A stretch of DNA of 64,000 bases, taken from assembly GCF_035818635.1 (NCBI RefSeq), contig NZ_JAYLLH010000012.1:50897-114896 (forward strand), given 5' to 3'. This document shows positions 26,614 to 35,034 of this stretch, piece after piece; the first letter of the stretch is position 1; each line of letters begins with the position of its first letter. Made by a program: the position numbers and the translations under genes. This DNA is from Mesobacterium_A hydrothermale. GTDB lineage: Bacteria > Pseudomonadota > Alphaproteobacteria > Rhodobacterales > Rhodobacteraceae. Under the pieces are notes generated by a model. That model was given only the letters and a program-made list of their open reading frames with translations, made no database searches and was not told the DNA's origin.

Positions 26614-27528
26614 ATGGGGCACATGCCGGGAACACTGCGCGCGGGGCTGCTCTCCTCACTGCTTCTGGCCATTTGGCCGGCTTTGCCCGCGCAGGCCCGC
26701 TGTTCCGAGCATGTGCCCCAGGCACGGCCGCAGAACGCATCGCGCGATATCGTCGGACAGGACCTCGACACGATCCTGGAGCGCGGGTTCATCACCTTCG
26801 CCGCCTACGAGGATTTCCCGCCCTGGTCCTATGAACAGGGCGGCAACCCCGTCGGCGTCGATATCGATATCGGCCGCTTGATCGCCGAGGCTTTGGGCGT
26901 GACGGCGCGTTTCATCCTGGTCGCCCCTGGCGAAACACTGGAAGACGACCTGCGCAACTGGATCTGGAAAGGCCCGGTGGTGGGCGGATCGGTGGCCAAC
27001 GTGATGCTGCATGTGCCCTATGACAGCGCTTTTGCCTGCCGGGTGGAACAGTTTGTCTTTACCGGTCAATACCATGTCGAAGAGGTCGCCATCGCCTATC
27101 GCCGCGACGCCTATCCCGACGATCCGCCGGTTCCGGCCTATTTCCGCTTTGACAGCGTGGCGGTCGAAAATGACTCGATTGCCGATTTCTACCTGTCTGC
27201 CTTTCCGGGCGGGCAGGTGTCGCGCAACGTCCAACGCTTTCCGACCATGGCAGCGGCGATGAAGGGCCTGACAGACGGAAAGACCAAGGCCGCGATGGGC
27301 CCGCTTGCGCAGCTCGAGGCCGGTTTGAGCGATGAACTGGCCGTCCACGCGCCGCCGCTGCCGGGGTTTGCCGTTGGCAGTTGGGTCGCCGGCGTCGGGG
27401 TGCATGTCCGCTATCGCGCGCTGGCCTATGCCGTCGATGACGCGATCGTCGCGGCCATTCAGGACGGGCGGATGGCGCAGATCTTTGCCGCCCATGGCCT
27501 CAGCTTTCGCCCGCCCGAGATGCGCTAG
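26614..27528 (+). CDS. XoxJ-like periplasmic binding protein
   Basis: A 304-residue exported protein of the family 3 solute-binding fold. The signal peptide ends near AQA-RCS. The core reads RGFITFAAYEDFPPWSYEQGGNPVGVDIDIG, the usual first lobe. XoxJ/MoxJ proteins are encoded with the dehydrogenase and its cytochrome and are thought to help mature or activate the enzyme rather than import solutes. It follows the PedF cytochrome at 3 nt. Its TAG stop shares the palindrome CTAG with the stop of the convergent ApbE gene. An alternative start is ATG at 26623. Confidence 0.8.
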   Translation: MGHMPGTLRAGLLSSLLLAIWPALPAQARCSEHVPQARPQNASRDIVGQDLDTILERGFITFAAYEDFPPWSYEQGGNPVGVDIDIGRLIAEALGVTARFILVAPGETLEDDLRNWIWKGPVVGGSVANVMLHVPYDSAFACRVEQFVFTGQYHVEEVAIAYRRDAYPDDPPVPAYFRFDSVAVENDSIADFYLSAFPGGQVSRNVQRFPTMAAAMKGLTDGKTKAAMGPLAQLEAGLSDELAVHAPPLPGFAVGSWVAGVGVHVRYRALAYAVDDAIVAAIQDGRMAQIFAAHGLSFRPPEMR

Positions 27529-28409
27529 CCGATCCGGGTAATCCGCCCCGTGGCATCGACCAGCAGCACCCGCGCGCCCTGACCCGGCAGGCGGGACAGG
27601 CAACCGTCGATTTCCGTTTCTGACATCAGGCAGAACGCGGTCGAGGCCGCGTCGGCCACCGCCGCGCTGTCGGCCTCGACGCTGACCGTGGACCACAGCG
27701 GTTGGCGCTGGCCTTTGGGGTCCAGGATATGCGGCGTGCCAGAGTTCAGCACCATCGCCCCGGGGCTGGAGGTCGCGCGCGCGCGGTTGGTCAGGGGCTC
27801 TACCGCCAGCATGGCGCCCGCCGGATCCGCGACGCCCAGGCGAAACGGCCCGCCAAGCGCCGCGAATTCCCCGATATTGACCAATGCCCGCGTCAGCCCG
27901 TGGCGCACAAGACAGGCGCGGGCAAGGTCGGTGGCATATCCCTGCGCGATGCCGTTGAACGTCAGCGCCTGACCGGGGGCAAGCCGGATGCCTGTCGCAT
28001 CCTGGCGCAGCGCGGTCCAGTCCGGCACATCGGGGACGCTGTCGCCGCGTGCCAGGGCCTGCCACATGGGCTGCACCGACGGGTCGAACAGGTCCGCCGT
28101 AGCAAGGTGCAGATCGTCACACAGGTGCATCAGTGCCGCGAAATCGGGATCAGGCCGCGCCAAACGCCCGTCCCGGTTCAACCGCGACAGGGCGGACCCG
28201 GGGTCATACAGGCTGAACTGTTGCTCGATATGGGTCAGCACGGCGCGCACCGCGGTCAGGGCGGCCTTTGCCTGTGGCGCGGGCGCATGAAGGGTCAGCG
28301 CCACCTCTGCCCCCAGGGCGTAGCCTTGCCAGCGCAATGGCGCGGCATCCGCGGGCAGGGCCAGCGCGGCGGCGCTGAGGGTCAGGAAACGGCGGCGGGT
28401 CAGGGTCAT
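27525..28409 (-). CDS. apbE: FAD:protein FMN transferase, ApbE/NosX type
   Basis: A 294-residue exported flavin transferase. The N terminus TRRRFLTLSAAALAL is a Tat signal, implying export in folded form. ApbE motifs NGIAQGYATDLA, LVNIGEFAALGG and the DSAAVADAASTAF metal site are visible. The enzyme links FMN covalently to a threonine of partner proteins in the periplasm. The partner is most likely the NosR-like protein encoded directly upstream, whose stop overlaps this start (ATGA). The start at ATG 28409 is chosen for the Tat motif. Confidence 0.88.
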   Translation of the reverse strand: MTLTRRRFLTLSAAALALPADAAPLRWQGYALGAEVALTLHAPAPQAKAALTAVRAVLTHIEQQFSLYDPGSALSRLNRDGRLARPDPDFAALMHLCDDLHLATADLFDPSVQPMWQALARGDSVPDVPDWTALRQDATGIRLAPGQALTFNGIAQGYATDLARACLVRHGLTRALVNIGEFAALGGPFRLGVADPAGAMLAVEPLTNRARATSSPGAMVLNSGTPHILDPKGQRQPLWSTVSVEADSAAVADAASTAFCLMSETEIDGCLSRLPGQGARVLLVDATGRITRIG

Positions 28410-30484
28410 TCGGCGGCGTCCTTCCGGGGGGCACGCGCCGCGCGCTTCGCCGACAGGATCAACGGCACGCAACGGTTTGGATCGTCGTGGATGGTTACGC
28501 AGTCAAGGCACTGGAAGCATTCGGAATAGTCGATGCCGCCGGTAGGCCGGATCGCGCCATAGGCGCATTTCACCCGGCACAACTGGCACGGGCTGCCGCA
28601 GTCCCGCCGCCGCGCGATCCAGTCACGTCCGCGCAAGAGCCCGCCAAGTGCCATCACCGCGCCCAGCGGGCAGACATAGCGGCAGTAGCCCTTGAACAGC
28701 AGCAGCGATGTCGCAAGGATCGCCACGGCATAGGCGACAAAGGGCCAGTCACGAAGGAAGACGGTGGTGATCGCGGTCTTGAACGGTTCGACCTCGGCCA
28801 CGGTATCGATCTCGTCCGGGGCGACGAACACGGTCGCGACCAACCCCGCCAGCAAGACATATTTCCCCAGTTTCATCCGTTCGTCCCACAGTGCCGTGGG
28901 CTCTACCGTGGGCAGGCGCATACGGCGGCCAAGGGCAAAGGCGAATTCCTGCATCGCACCGAAGGGGCAAAGCCAGCCGCAGAACAGCCCGCGCCCCCAT
29001 AGCACGAAGCCGAGGATGGCAAAGGCCCAGACGATCAACGAAAACGGATCGTAAAGCAGGAAGGCAAGGCTGCCGCCCTCGGTCACGGTGCGCAGCACGC
29101 CCAGCACGGTGACGATCGACAACTGCCCCTGTCCCCACCAGCCGACAAAGCCCAGAACGGCGGCCAGAACCGTCAGGCGGATCGCCGGAAAGGCGCGCAG
29201 CCCGGCCAGGCGGTTCATCCGCAGCAGCAGGATGGCGCACAGACCCGTCAGCATCAGCGACAGGGCGATCAGGTCTGTCGCCCGGTCGCGCAGCGCGGTC
29301 AGCCACGGCGGCGCGGGGGCCGCGGGCGCCTTGGGATGGGTGAAGAACCGCGCCGCTGTCCGATGCGGCACATCAAGGGTGACGGTGCCGATCTGTGGCT
29401 GGAACATGCCGTGTTCGCGCACGGCGGCAACCTTCAGAACCCAGTCGCGGCTTGGGTCGAACCCCAACCGCCGGTCGGTGCGCAGGATCATCGCCACGCC
29501 CTCGGGCACGCCGCTGGCCAGCTCGACCAACAGGTCGCTGTCGCGCAGCGCCACCGGCAGCCCGTCCTGTTCCGCCTGCAACCAGTCGGGCGCGGTGTTG
29601 CGCACGAAATCAGGGCTGACCAGCCCGTGACGGGCGGTTTCGATGACAAGGATCGGTTCCTCGTCGGGGAAAATCGACAGGAAGCCCCGCAATTCGTCAT
29701 AGCCCGCGTCCGACAGTGCCGCGCGGGCGATCGAGGCGGGGCCAAGATCGACGACCCAAAGATCCAGATAGGGCGCATCGGGATCGGCCTGCGCCTCTGG
29801 ATCGTCCTCGGCCCAGATCGTGCCGGCAAATTCGGCGTCGATCCGGGCGTTGGTGACCACCTTGTGCGTCGCCAGCCCTTGCGCGACCAGATCGGCCCAG
29901 GTCAGCGGCTCGGAATGGTCGGGGTCGGGAAAGCCGGTGGGACCCTTGGCGATGCCCTGCATCTTTTCGCGCGCCACCGCCAGCGCTGCGCCCATGATCG
30001 ATTCATGCGCGATCCGGACCGAGGCGGTGGCCTTGGTCACTCCGTCCAGATAGGTGACCCCGCTGCCCGTCGCGCCATGGCCATAGGGGGTACCGACAAC
30101 CATCGGCTGGTTGATCGACAGGCCCTGGTATTGTTCCACGAACTTGTGGAACGGCGCCTGGCCAAGGCCAGAGACAAAGATCGGCTCGTTGTGTTCGATC
30201 AGGCGCACGTCGATGAACCGGCCATCCAGATCCAGCAGGACCAGCAGGTTGATCGGTGCGCCGGAAAAGCCGGGCAGGGGCGCCAATGGCTCGGTCTGAA
30301 AGACATAGCCCGCCTCGGCCCCGCCGGAATTGAGCAGGGCATGAACACCGTCCTCACCCAGCGGCTCGCCCAGGGCGTAGGGCGGCAGGATCAGCGCGGC
30401 CAGCCCGTCACGATCCAGCGGATCGGCCAGAACCGGTCCGGTCACGGACAGCAGCAACACAAGAAGGGCAAGGACAAGGCGCAT
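28406..30484 (-). CDS. NosR/NirI-like membrane flavo-iron-sulfur protein
   Basis: A 692-residue protein with a signal segment (LALLVLLLSVTG), a periplasmic FMN-binding domain (about 85-190), a long periplasmic middle part, about six membrane helices (from about residue 415), and cytoplasmic ferredoxin-like cysteine motifs near the C terminus. The CGWLCPFGAM motif and the clusters CGSPCQLCRVKC and CFQCLDC mark the NosR family. DGVTKATAS fits the ApbE flavinylation pattern (D-x-x-T-x-A-T). NosR normally passes electrons to nitrous oxide reductase, but no nosZ, nosD, nosF or nosY is present. A regulon operator lies 37 nt upstream. ATG 30484 is used; GTG 30490 is an alternative. Confidence 0.85.
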   Translation of the reverse strand: MRLVLALLVLLLSVTGPVLADPLDRDGLAALILPPYALGEPLGEDGVHALLNSGGAEAGYVFQTEPLAPLPGFSGAPINLLVLLDLDGRFIDVRLIEHNEPIFVSGLGQAPFHKFVEQYQGLSINQPMVVGTPYGHGATGSGVTYLDGVTKATASVRIAHESIMGAALAVAREKMQGIAKGPTGFPDPDHSEPLTWADLVAQGLATHKVVTNARIDAEFAGTIWAEDDPEAQADPDAPYLDLWVVDLGPASIARAALSDAGYDELRGFLSIFPDEEPILVIETARHGLVSPDFVRNTAPDWLQAEQDGLPVALRDSDLLVELASGVPEGVAMILRTDRRLGFDPSRDWVLKVAAVREHGMFQPQIGTVTLDVPHRTAARFFTHPKAPAAPAPPWLTALRDRATDLIALSLMLTGLCAILLLRMNRLAGLRAFPAIRLTVLAAVLGFVGWWGQGQLSIVTVLGVLRTVTEGGSLAFLLYDPFSLIVWAFAILGFVLWGRGLFCGWLCPFGAMQEFAFALGRRMRLPTVEPTALWDERMKLGKYVLLAGLVATVFVAPDEIDTVAEVEPFKTAITTVFLRDWPFVAYAVAILATSLLLFKGYCRYVCPLGAVMALGGLLRGRDWIARRRDCGSPCQLCRVKCAYGAIRPTGGIDYSECFQCLDCVTIHDDPNRCVPLILSAKRAARAPRKDAAE

Positions 30485-30520
30485 GGGCACAGGTTAGGAC
30501 CAGCGCCCCTGCGGGAACCA

Positions 30521-30536
30521 TTGGACCTTGGTCGCG
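30521..30536. promoter_or_regulatory. Alcohol-regulon operator upstream of the NosR-like gene
   Basis: TTGGACCTTGGTCGCG lies in the 57-nt gap before the NosR-like gene, 37-52 nt from the ATG. It shares 13 of 16 positions with the aldehyde dehydrogenase site (read as TTGGACCATGGTCGTA). It is closer to the start than the other copies. Confidence 0.5.
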
Positions 30537-30541
30537 CTTGG

Positions 30542-31438
30542 TCAGCGTTGGTCTGACAGGCGCTGGCGGCTTTCCAGCCGGGCAAACAGCCGCGACAGGC
30601 CGAAACACAGCACGAAATACAGAACCGCGACGACGATATAGGTTTCGAACCGGCGTTGCGACGACACGGCGATTTCCGTACCGACAAAGGTCAATTCCTG
30701 TACGGAAATCAGCGATACGATGGAACTGTCCTTGACCAGCATGATGAACTGGTTGGCCAGCGGCGGCGTCACCGCGCGCAGCGCCTGCGGAAAGACTACC
30801 AGCCGGAAAACGTAGAACGGCTTCAGCCCGACGCTCTTGGCGGCTTCGATCTGCGATTGCGGGACGGATTCGATTCCGGCCCGGACGATGACCGCGATAT
30901 AGGCCGCCTCGAACATGGCAAGGCTGATGACGCCCGCGATGAAGTTTTCCAGCAATACCGGCGGCCCGGCAACAAGGCCGGTGATGCGTTCGGCGCTGGG
31001 GCCCATGTTGCGGGCCCAGCTGTCGATGCCGAGCGCCGGGATGATCTGGGACGACACGAAGAAATAGAAGACGAAGATGAAAACCAGCGGCGGCACGTTG
31101 CGGATCAGCCCGACATAGGCGCTGCTGGTCAGACGCGGAAGCAGCCGCGTGCGACTGGCGAGGATCCCAAGGGTCAGCCCGATGATGCTGGCCAGAAGCA
31201 TGGACCACAGCGACAGGCGGATCGTGGTCAGGAACCCTTCGAGCAGGAGGTTCGGTTCCCACCAGCCGGTTTCGGCGTTGGGGCGGAACAGGGCGCGGGG
31301 CAGAAAGCTCCAGTTCCATTTGTAGACCAGCACGTCGGACACGCGGTACCACAAGAACAGCACGAACCCCAGCACAAGGCCGATGATCACCAGGTCAAAG
31401 AGGCCGAAGTGGCGTTTCCGGTCGGGATCTGGATACAT
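30542..31438 (-). CDS. Polar amino-acid ABC permease (HisM/GlnP type)
   Basis: A 298-residue permease of the HisM/GltK class. An N-terminal extension with one helix is followed by the transport domain (about 85-285) with the EAA loop QIEAAKSVGLKPFYVFRLVVFPQALR. Together with the second permease and binding protein on the same strand it would import a polar amino acid, and the adjacent hut genes suggest histidine or urocanate. No ATPase gene is found beside it. It is the last gene of the transporter operon, 63 nt after the binding protein. Confidence 0.85.
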   Translation of the reverse strand: MYPDPDRKRHFGLFDLVIIGLVLGFVLFLWYRVSDVLVYKWNWSFLPRALFRPNAETGWWEPNLLLEGFLTTIRLSLWSMLLASIIGLTLGILASRTRLLPRLTSSAYVGLIRNVPPLVFIFVFYFFVSSQIIPALGIDSWARNMGPSAERITGLVAGPPVLLENFIAGVISLAMFEAAYIAVIVRAGIESVPQSQIEAAKSVGLKPFYVFRLVVFPQALRAVTPPLANQFIMLVKDSSIVSLISVQELTFVGTEIAVSSQRRFETYIVVAVLYFVLCFGLSRLFARLESRQRLSDQR

Positions 31439-31501
31439 GAAGGCGCCTGTCGTGGTCTTGCGATGTGGGGCGGCACGTGACCGCCCCGACTGTTTTCAAA
31501 C

Positions 31502-32335
31502 TCAGTCCGGAACCTGGTCGGCCCAGGGACGACCGCCGAACCAGTACTGGTGCCGCTCTTCCAGCCAGCCGTCGCGGGTGCGCAGGCGGATCCAGTTGTT
31601 GAAGAAGTTCAGCGCATCCGGATCCCCCTTGCGCAGGGCAAAGGCTTCGTCCGACGGGTCGATCTTGGTGTCGGTCGCGGCAAAGACCACCTCGGGGTTG
31701 TCATAGATCACGAAGGCGGGCAGCGGCTGCGAGCCAAGCATGATGTTGGCATTGCCGTTCAGCACTTCCTGCACCACCTGGTTCTGGTCGTCGAACAGCC
31801 GCAGCGTGGCCTTGGGGAAATGTTTCTTGATGTATTCGCACGGGGTTGCACCGCGACGGCACGAGAAGGTCACGTCGGTCGAATTGTAGCCTTCGGGCCA
31901 GACGATATCCTTGGAATTGCCGATGTTGGCCATCGTGCCCACGGACGAATGGGCGTAAGGCTCGGTGAAATTGACGGTCAGGTTGCGCGCCGGGGTGACC
32001 GACATGCCGCCGATGATCACGTCGAACTTGCCAGAGATCAGGGCGGGAATGATGCCGTCCCAGGCGGTGGGCACGAATTCAACCTCGACGCCCATGTCTT
32101 CGGCGACTTTCTTGGCGACGTCGATTTCAAAGCCGATCAGGTTGCCGTCCTTGTCGCGCATCGCCCAGGGCACGAAGGTGGCCATGCCGACCTTGAGCAC
32201 GCCGCGGCGCTTGATGGTTTCGATCACGCTGTCGCCGGACAACGCTTGCTGGGTGTCCTGCGCCTGCACCGGCGCGGGGCCGGTCAAGGCAAGAGCCGCG
32301 ACCGCGGCGATGGCAAGGTTTCGAAGGAATTTCAT
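31502..32335 (-). CDS. Polar amino-acid ABC binding protein
   Basis: A 277-residue exported family 3 solute-binding protein with a signal peptide ending near VQA-QDT. The opening IKRRGVLKVGMATFVPWAM, the FEIDVAKKVAEDMGVEVEFVPT stretch and GKFDVIIGGMSVTPAR are typical of amino-acid receptors. The start is ATG at 32335 (GGGAGT upstream). It lies between the two permease genes. Proximity to hutUGHI makes histidine a reasonable ligand; the sequence alone does not prove it. Confidence 0.85.
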   Translation of the reverse strand: MKFLRNLAIAAVAALALTGPAPVQAQDTQQALSGDSVIETIKRRGVLKVGMATFVPWAMRDKDGNLIGFEIDVAKKVAEDMGVEVEFVPTAWDGIIPALISGKFDVIIGGMSVTPARNLTVNFTEPYAHSSVGTMANIGNSKDIVWPEGYNSTDVTFSCRRGATPCEYIKKHFPKATLRLFDDQNQVVQEVLNGNANIMLGSQPLPAFVIYDNPEVVFAATDTKIDPSDEAFALRKGDPDALNFFNNWIRLRTRDGWLEERHQYWFGGRPWADQVPD

Positions 32336-32373
32336 TGTCTTACTCCCGTTGGATGAAGGCGTTTGCTGCATTG

Positions 32374-33219
32374 TTATCGTTGGGCGCGTCTGCTGCGCCG
32401 TTCCAGCCATCCTGCAATGGCCGACAGGGTGATCGTCAGGCACAGGTAGATGCCGGCAACGGTCAGCCAGATTTCAAAGGTCATGAACGTGTCGGCGATG
32501 ACGGTTCGGCCTTCGTTGGTCAGGTCGAAGATCGCGATCGTCGACACGATGGCCGAGCTTTTGGTCAGGTTGACCATGGAGGATGTCAGCGGCGGCAGCA
32601 TCAGCGGCACCGCCTGCGGCAGCACGACCTTGCCATAGACCACCCGCGAGCGCAGGCCCAGCGATGATGCGGCTTCCCACTGGTCGCGGGGTACCGACAG
32701 AATGCCGCCGCGAATGATTTCCGAAATGAAAGACGCCTCGAACACCGCAAGGCACAGGACGCCGGTCCAGAATCGTTCGATCCCCAGAATGGGGGACAGG
32801 ACGAAGTAGAACAGGTACATCTGCACCAACAGCGGCGTATTGCGGATCAGCTCAAGATAAACCGTCGCCAGCGCATGCCCGGCATAGGACCGCGACAGGC
32901 GCAGCAACGCCACCGCCAGCCCGATGCCAAAGGCCAGCACCGCACCCCAAAGCGTGATTTGCAGCGTGACGATCAGGCCCTTGATCAGCGGGCCCCAGAT
33001 GATTTCCCCGTCGATTTCGCGATAGAAATAGCGCGGCACGCGGTACCACTGCCAGTTATAGCGCATCGCGCCGGCACCGGCGACGACGCCCCAGATGATC
33101 AGCGCCACACCGGCCAAGAAGATCACCCAGTCCGACGTGTTGCGCCGCAACAGGCCAAGCCGCGCCTTGCGGTCATGTGCCCGAAGCATTTCGATGGTGT
33201 CTGGTCCGGGTGTGGTCAT
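32374..33219 (-). CDS. Polar amino-acid ABC permease (HisQ/GlnP type)
   Basis: A 281-residue permease. Helices are at about 30-50 and 80-275, with the EAA loop QWEAASSLGLRSRVVYGKVVLPQAV. It pairs with the 30542-31438 permease and the binding protein in one operon on the reverse strand, in the order permease, binding protein, permease. The hut operon begins 148 nt upstream, with a strong dyad between them. The transporter needs an ATPase encoded elsewhere. Confidence 0.85.
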   Translation of the reverse strand: MTTPGPDTIEMLRAHDRKARLGLLRRNTSDWVIFLAGVALIIWGVVAGAGAMRYNWQWYRVPRYFYREIDGEIIWGPLIKGLIVTLQITLWGAVLAFGIGLAVALLRLSRSYAGHALATVYLELIRNTPLLVQMYLFYFVLSPILGIERFWTGVLCLAVFEASFISEIIRGGILSVPRDQWEAASSLGLRSRVVYGKVVLPQAVPLMLPPLTSSMVNLTKSSAIVSTIAIFDLTNEGRTVIADTFMTFEIWLTVAGIYLCLTITLSAIAGWLERRSRRAQR

Positions 33220-33275
33220 CTGTGCCTCGCGCTCGGACCAAGGGTATTTTCTGCGCGCGGATTTGCACAGACATC

Positions 33276-33310
33276 AGGAAAGATTTTACTGGCAGTAAAA
33301 GATTTTTCCT
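33276..33310. promoter_or_regulatory. Nested dyad between the amino-acid transporter and hutU
   Basis: A perfect palindrome TTTTACTG-G-CAGTAAAA (33284-33300) is flanked by an outer pair AGGAAA (33276-33281) / TTTCCT (33305-33310). It lies about 65 nt before the transporter's first gene and just downstream of hutU on the same strand. It may be an operator or, as RNA, a terminator after hutU. It differs from the hutI/hutF operator. Confidence 0.55.
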
Positions 33311-33366
33311 GAAGCGGTGCAATTTTTTTATGCAGCGCGGCCATTGCGGCCGCGCCACGACATAGG

Positions 33367-35034
33367 TCAGCCAAGGATGCCTGGCAAGCGCAGCCCGTGG
33401 GTGCGGGCGCAGTCCAGCGCCTCGTCATAGCCGGCGTCTGCGTGGCGCATGACGCCGGTGGCGGGGTCGTTCCACAGCACACGTTCCAGCCGGCGCGCCG
33501 CGTCGTCGGTGCCGTCGGCGCAGATCACCATGCCGGCGTGCTGGGAAAAGCCCATGCCGACGCCGCCGCCGTGATGCAGGCTGACCCAGGTTGCGCCGCT
33601 GGCGGTGTTCAGCAGCGCGTTCAGCAGCGGCCAGTCGCTGACCGCGTCAGAGCCGTCCTTCATCGCTTCGGTTTCCCGGTTCGGGCTGGCGACCGATCCG
33701 CTGTCAAGGTGGTCACGCCCGATCACCACCGGGGCCTTCAGTTCGCCCTTGGCCACCATGTCGTTGAACGCTAGCCCCAGCCGGTGCCGGTCGCCCAGCC
33801 CCACCCAGCAGATCCGCGCCGGCAGACCCTGAAAGGCGATGCGGTCGCGGGCCATGTCCAGCCAGTTGTGCAGGTGGGTGTTGCCGGGGGTCAGTTCCTT
33901 GACCTTCTGGTCGGTGCGATAGATGTCCTCGGGGTCGCCCGACAGCGCGGCCCAGCGGAACGGACCGACGCCCCGGCAGAACAGCGGGCGGATATAGGCG
34001 GGCACGAAGCCGGGGAAGGCAAAGGCATCGTCCAGCCCTTCTTCCAGCGCGACCTGGCGGATGTTGTTGCCGTAATCCAGCGTCGGCACGCCCGCGTTCC
34101 AGAAATCCACCATCGCGGCGACATGGATCTTCATGCTGGCACGGGCAGCGGCCTCGACCTCTTTCGGGGCGGTTTCGCGTTTCGCGCGCCAGTCCGCCAG
34201 CGTCCAGCCCTGCGGCAGATAGCCGTTCACCGGGTCATGGGCCGAGGTCTGGTCGGTCACGATATCCGGGCGCACGCCCCGGCGCACCAGTTCGGGGAAG
34301 ATGTCGGCGGCATTGCCGTGCAGGCCCACCGATTTCGCCTCGCCCGCGGCGGTCCAGCGCGCGATCATTTCCAGCGCCTCGTCCAGCGTTTCGGCCTGTT
34401 CGTCGACATAGCGGGTGCGCTTGCGGAACGCGATCCGGTCGGGGTCGCATTCGACCGCCAGACAACAGGCCCCGGCCATGACGGCGGCCAGCGGCTGCGC
34501 GCCGCCCATGCCGCCCAGGCCCCCGGTCAGGATCCACTTGCCGCGCAGGTTGCCGCCATAGTGCTGGCGCCCGGCCTCGACAAAGGTTTCATAGGTGCCC
34601 TGCACGATGCCCTGCGAGCCGATGTAAATCCACGACCCGGCGGTCATCTGGCCGTACATCATCAGCCCCTTGCGGTCCAATTCGTTGAAATGGTCCCACG
34701 TGGCCCAATGCGGCACAAGGTTGGAATTGGCGATCAGCACGCGCGGCGCGTCCGCATGGGTGCGGAAGATGCCGACCGGTTTGCCGGATTGCACCAGCAG
34801 GGTTTCATCCGCTTCCAGGTCGGTCAGGGCGGCGGTGATGCGGTCGAAATCTTGCCAGGTTCGGGCGGCGCGGCCGATGCCGCCATAGACCACCAGTTCG
34901 CCGGGGTTTTCGGCCACCTCGGCGTCCAGGTTGTTCATCAGCATCCGCAGCGGGGCCTCGGTCTGCCAGCTTTTCGCGCTGATCTCGGGACCACGGGCGG
35001 CGCGGATGGTGCGGGCGTTGGGAAGATGGGTCAT
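33367..35034 (-). CDS. hutU: Urocanate hydratase
   Basis: A 555-residue urocanase of normal length. The tightly bound NAD+ site (GGLGGMGGAQPLA, about residues 175-187), YIGSQGIVQGTYETF and the C-terminal WVSLHHGGGVGMGFSQHAG are all intact. It converts urocanate to imidazolone propionate, the second step of histidine breakdown. Its start overlaps the hutG stop (ATGA). It is the last gene of the hutI-H-G-U operon. Confidence 0.96.
   Translation of the reverse strand: MTHLPNARTIRAARGPEISAKSWQTEAPLRMLMNNLDAEVAENPGELVVYGGIGRAARTWQDFDRITAALTDLEADETLLVQSGKPVGIFRTHADAPRVLIANSNLVPHWATWDHFNELDRKGLMMYGQMTAGSWIYIGSQGIVQGTYETFVEAGRQHYGGNLRGKWILTGGLGGMGGAQPLAAVMAGACCLAVECDPDRIAFRKRTRYVDEQAETLDEALEMIARWTAAGEAKSVGLHGNAADIFPELVRRGVRPDIVTDQTSAHDPVNGYLPQGWTLADWRAKRETAPKEVEAAARASMKIHVAAMVDFWNAGVPTLDYGNNIRQVALEEGLDDAFAFPGFVPAYIRPLFCRGVGPFRWAALSGDPEDIYRTDQKVKELTPGNTHLHNWLDMARDRIAFQGLPARICWVGLGDRHRLGLAFNDMVAKGELKAPVVIGRDHLDSGSVASPNRETEAMKDGSDAVSDWPLLNALLNTASGATWVSLHHGGGVGMGFSQHAGMVICADGTDDAARRLERVLWNDPATGVMRHADAGYDEALDCARTHGLRLPGILG

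Noticed and set aside
28406..30484. Denitrification (nitrous oxide reduction) locus
   Set aside because: Only NosR- and NosX-like genes are present; nosZ, nosD, nosF, nosY and nosL are missing, and the context is alcohol oxidation.
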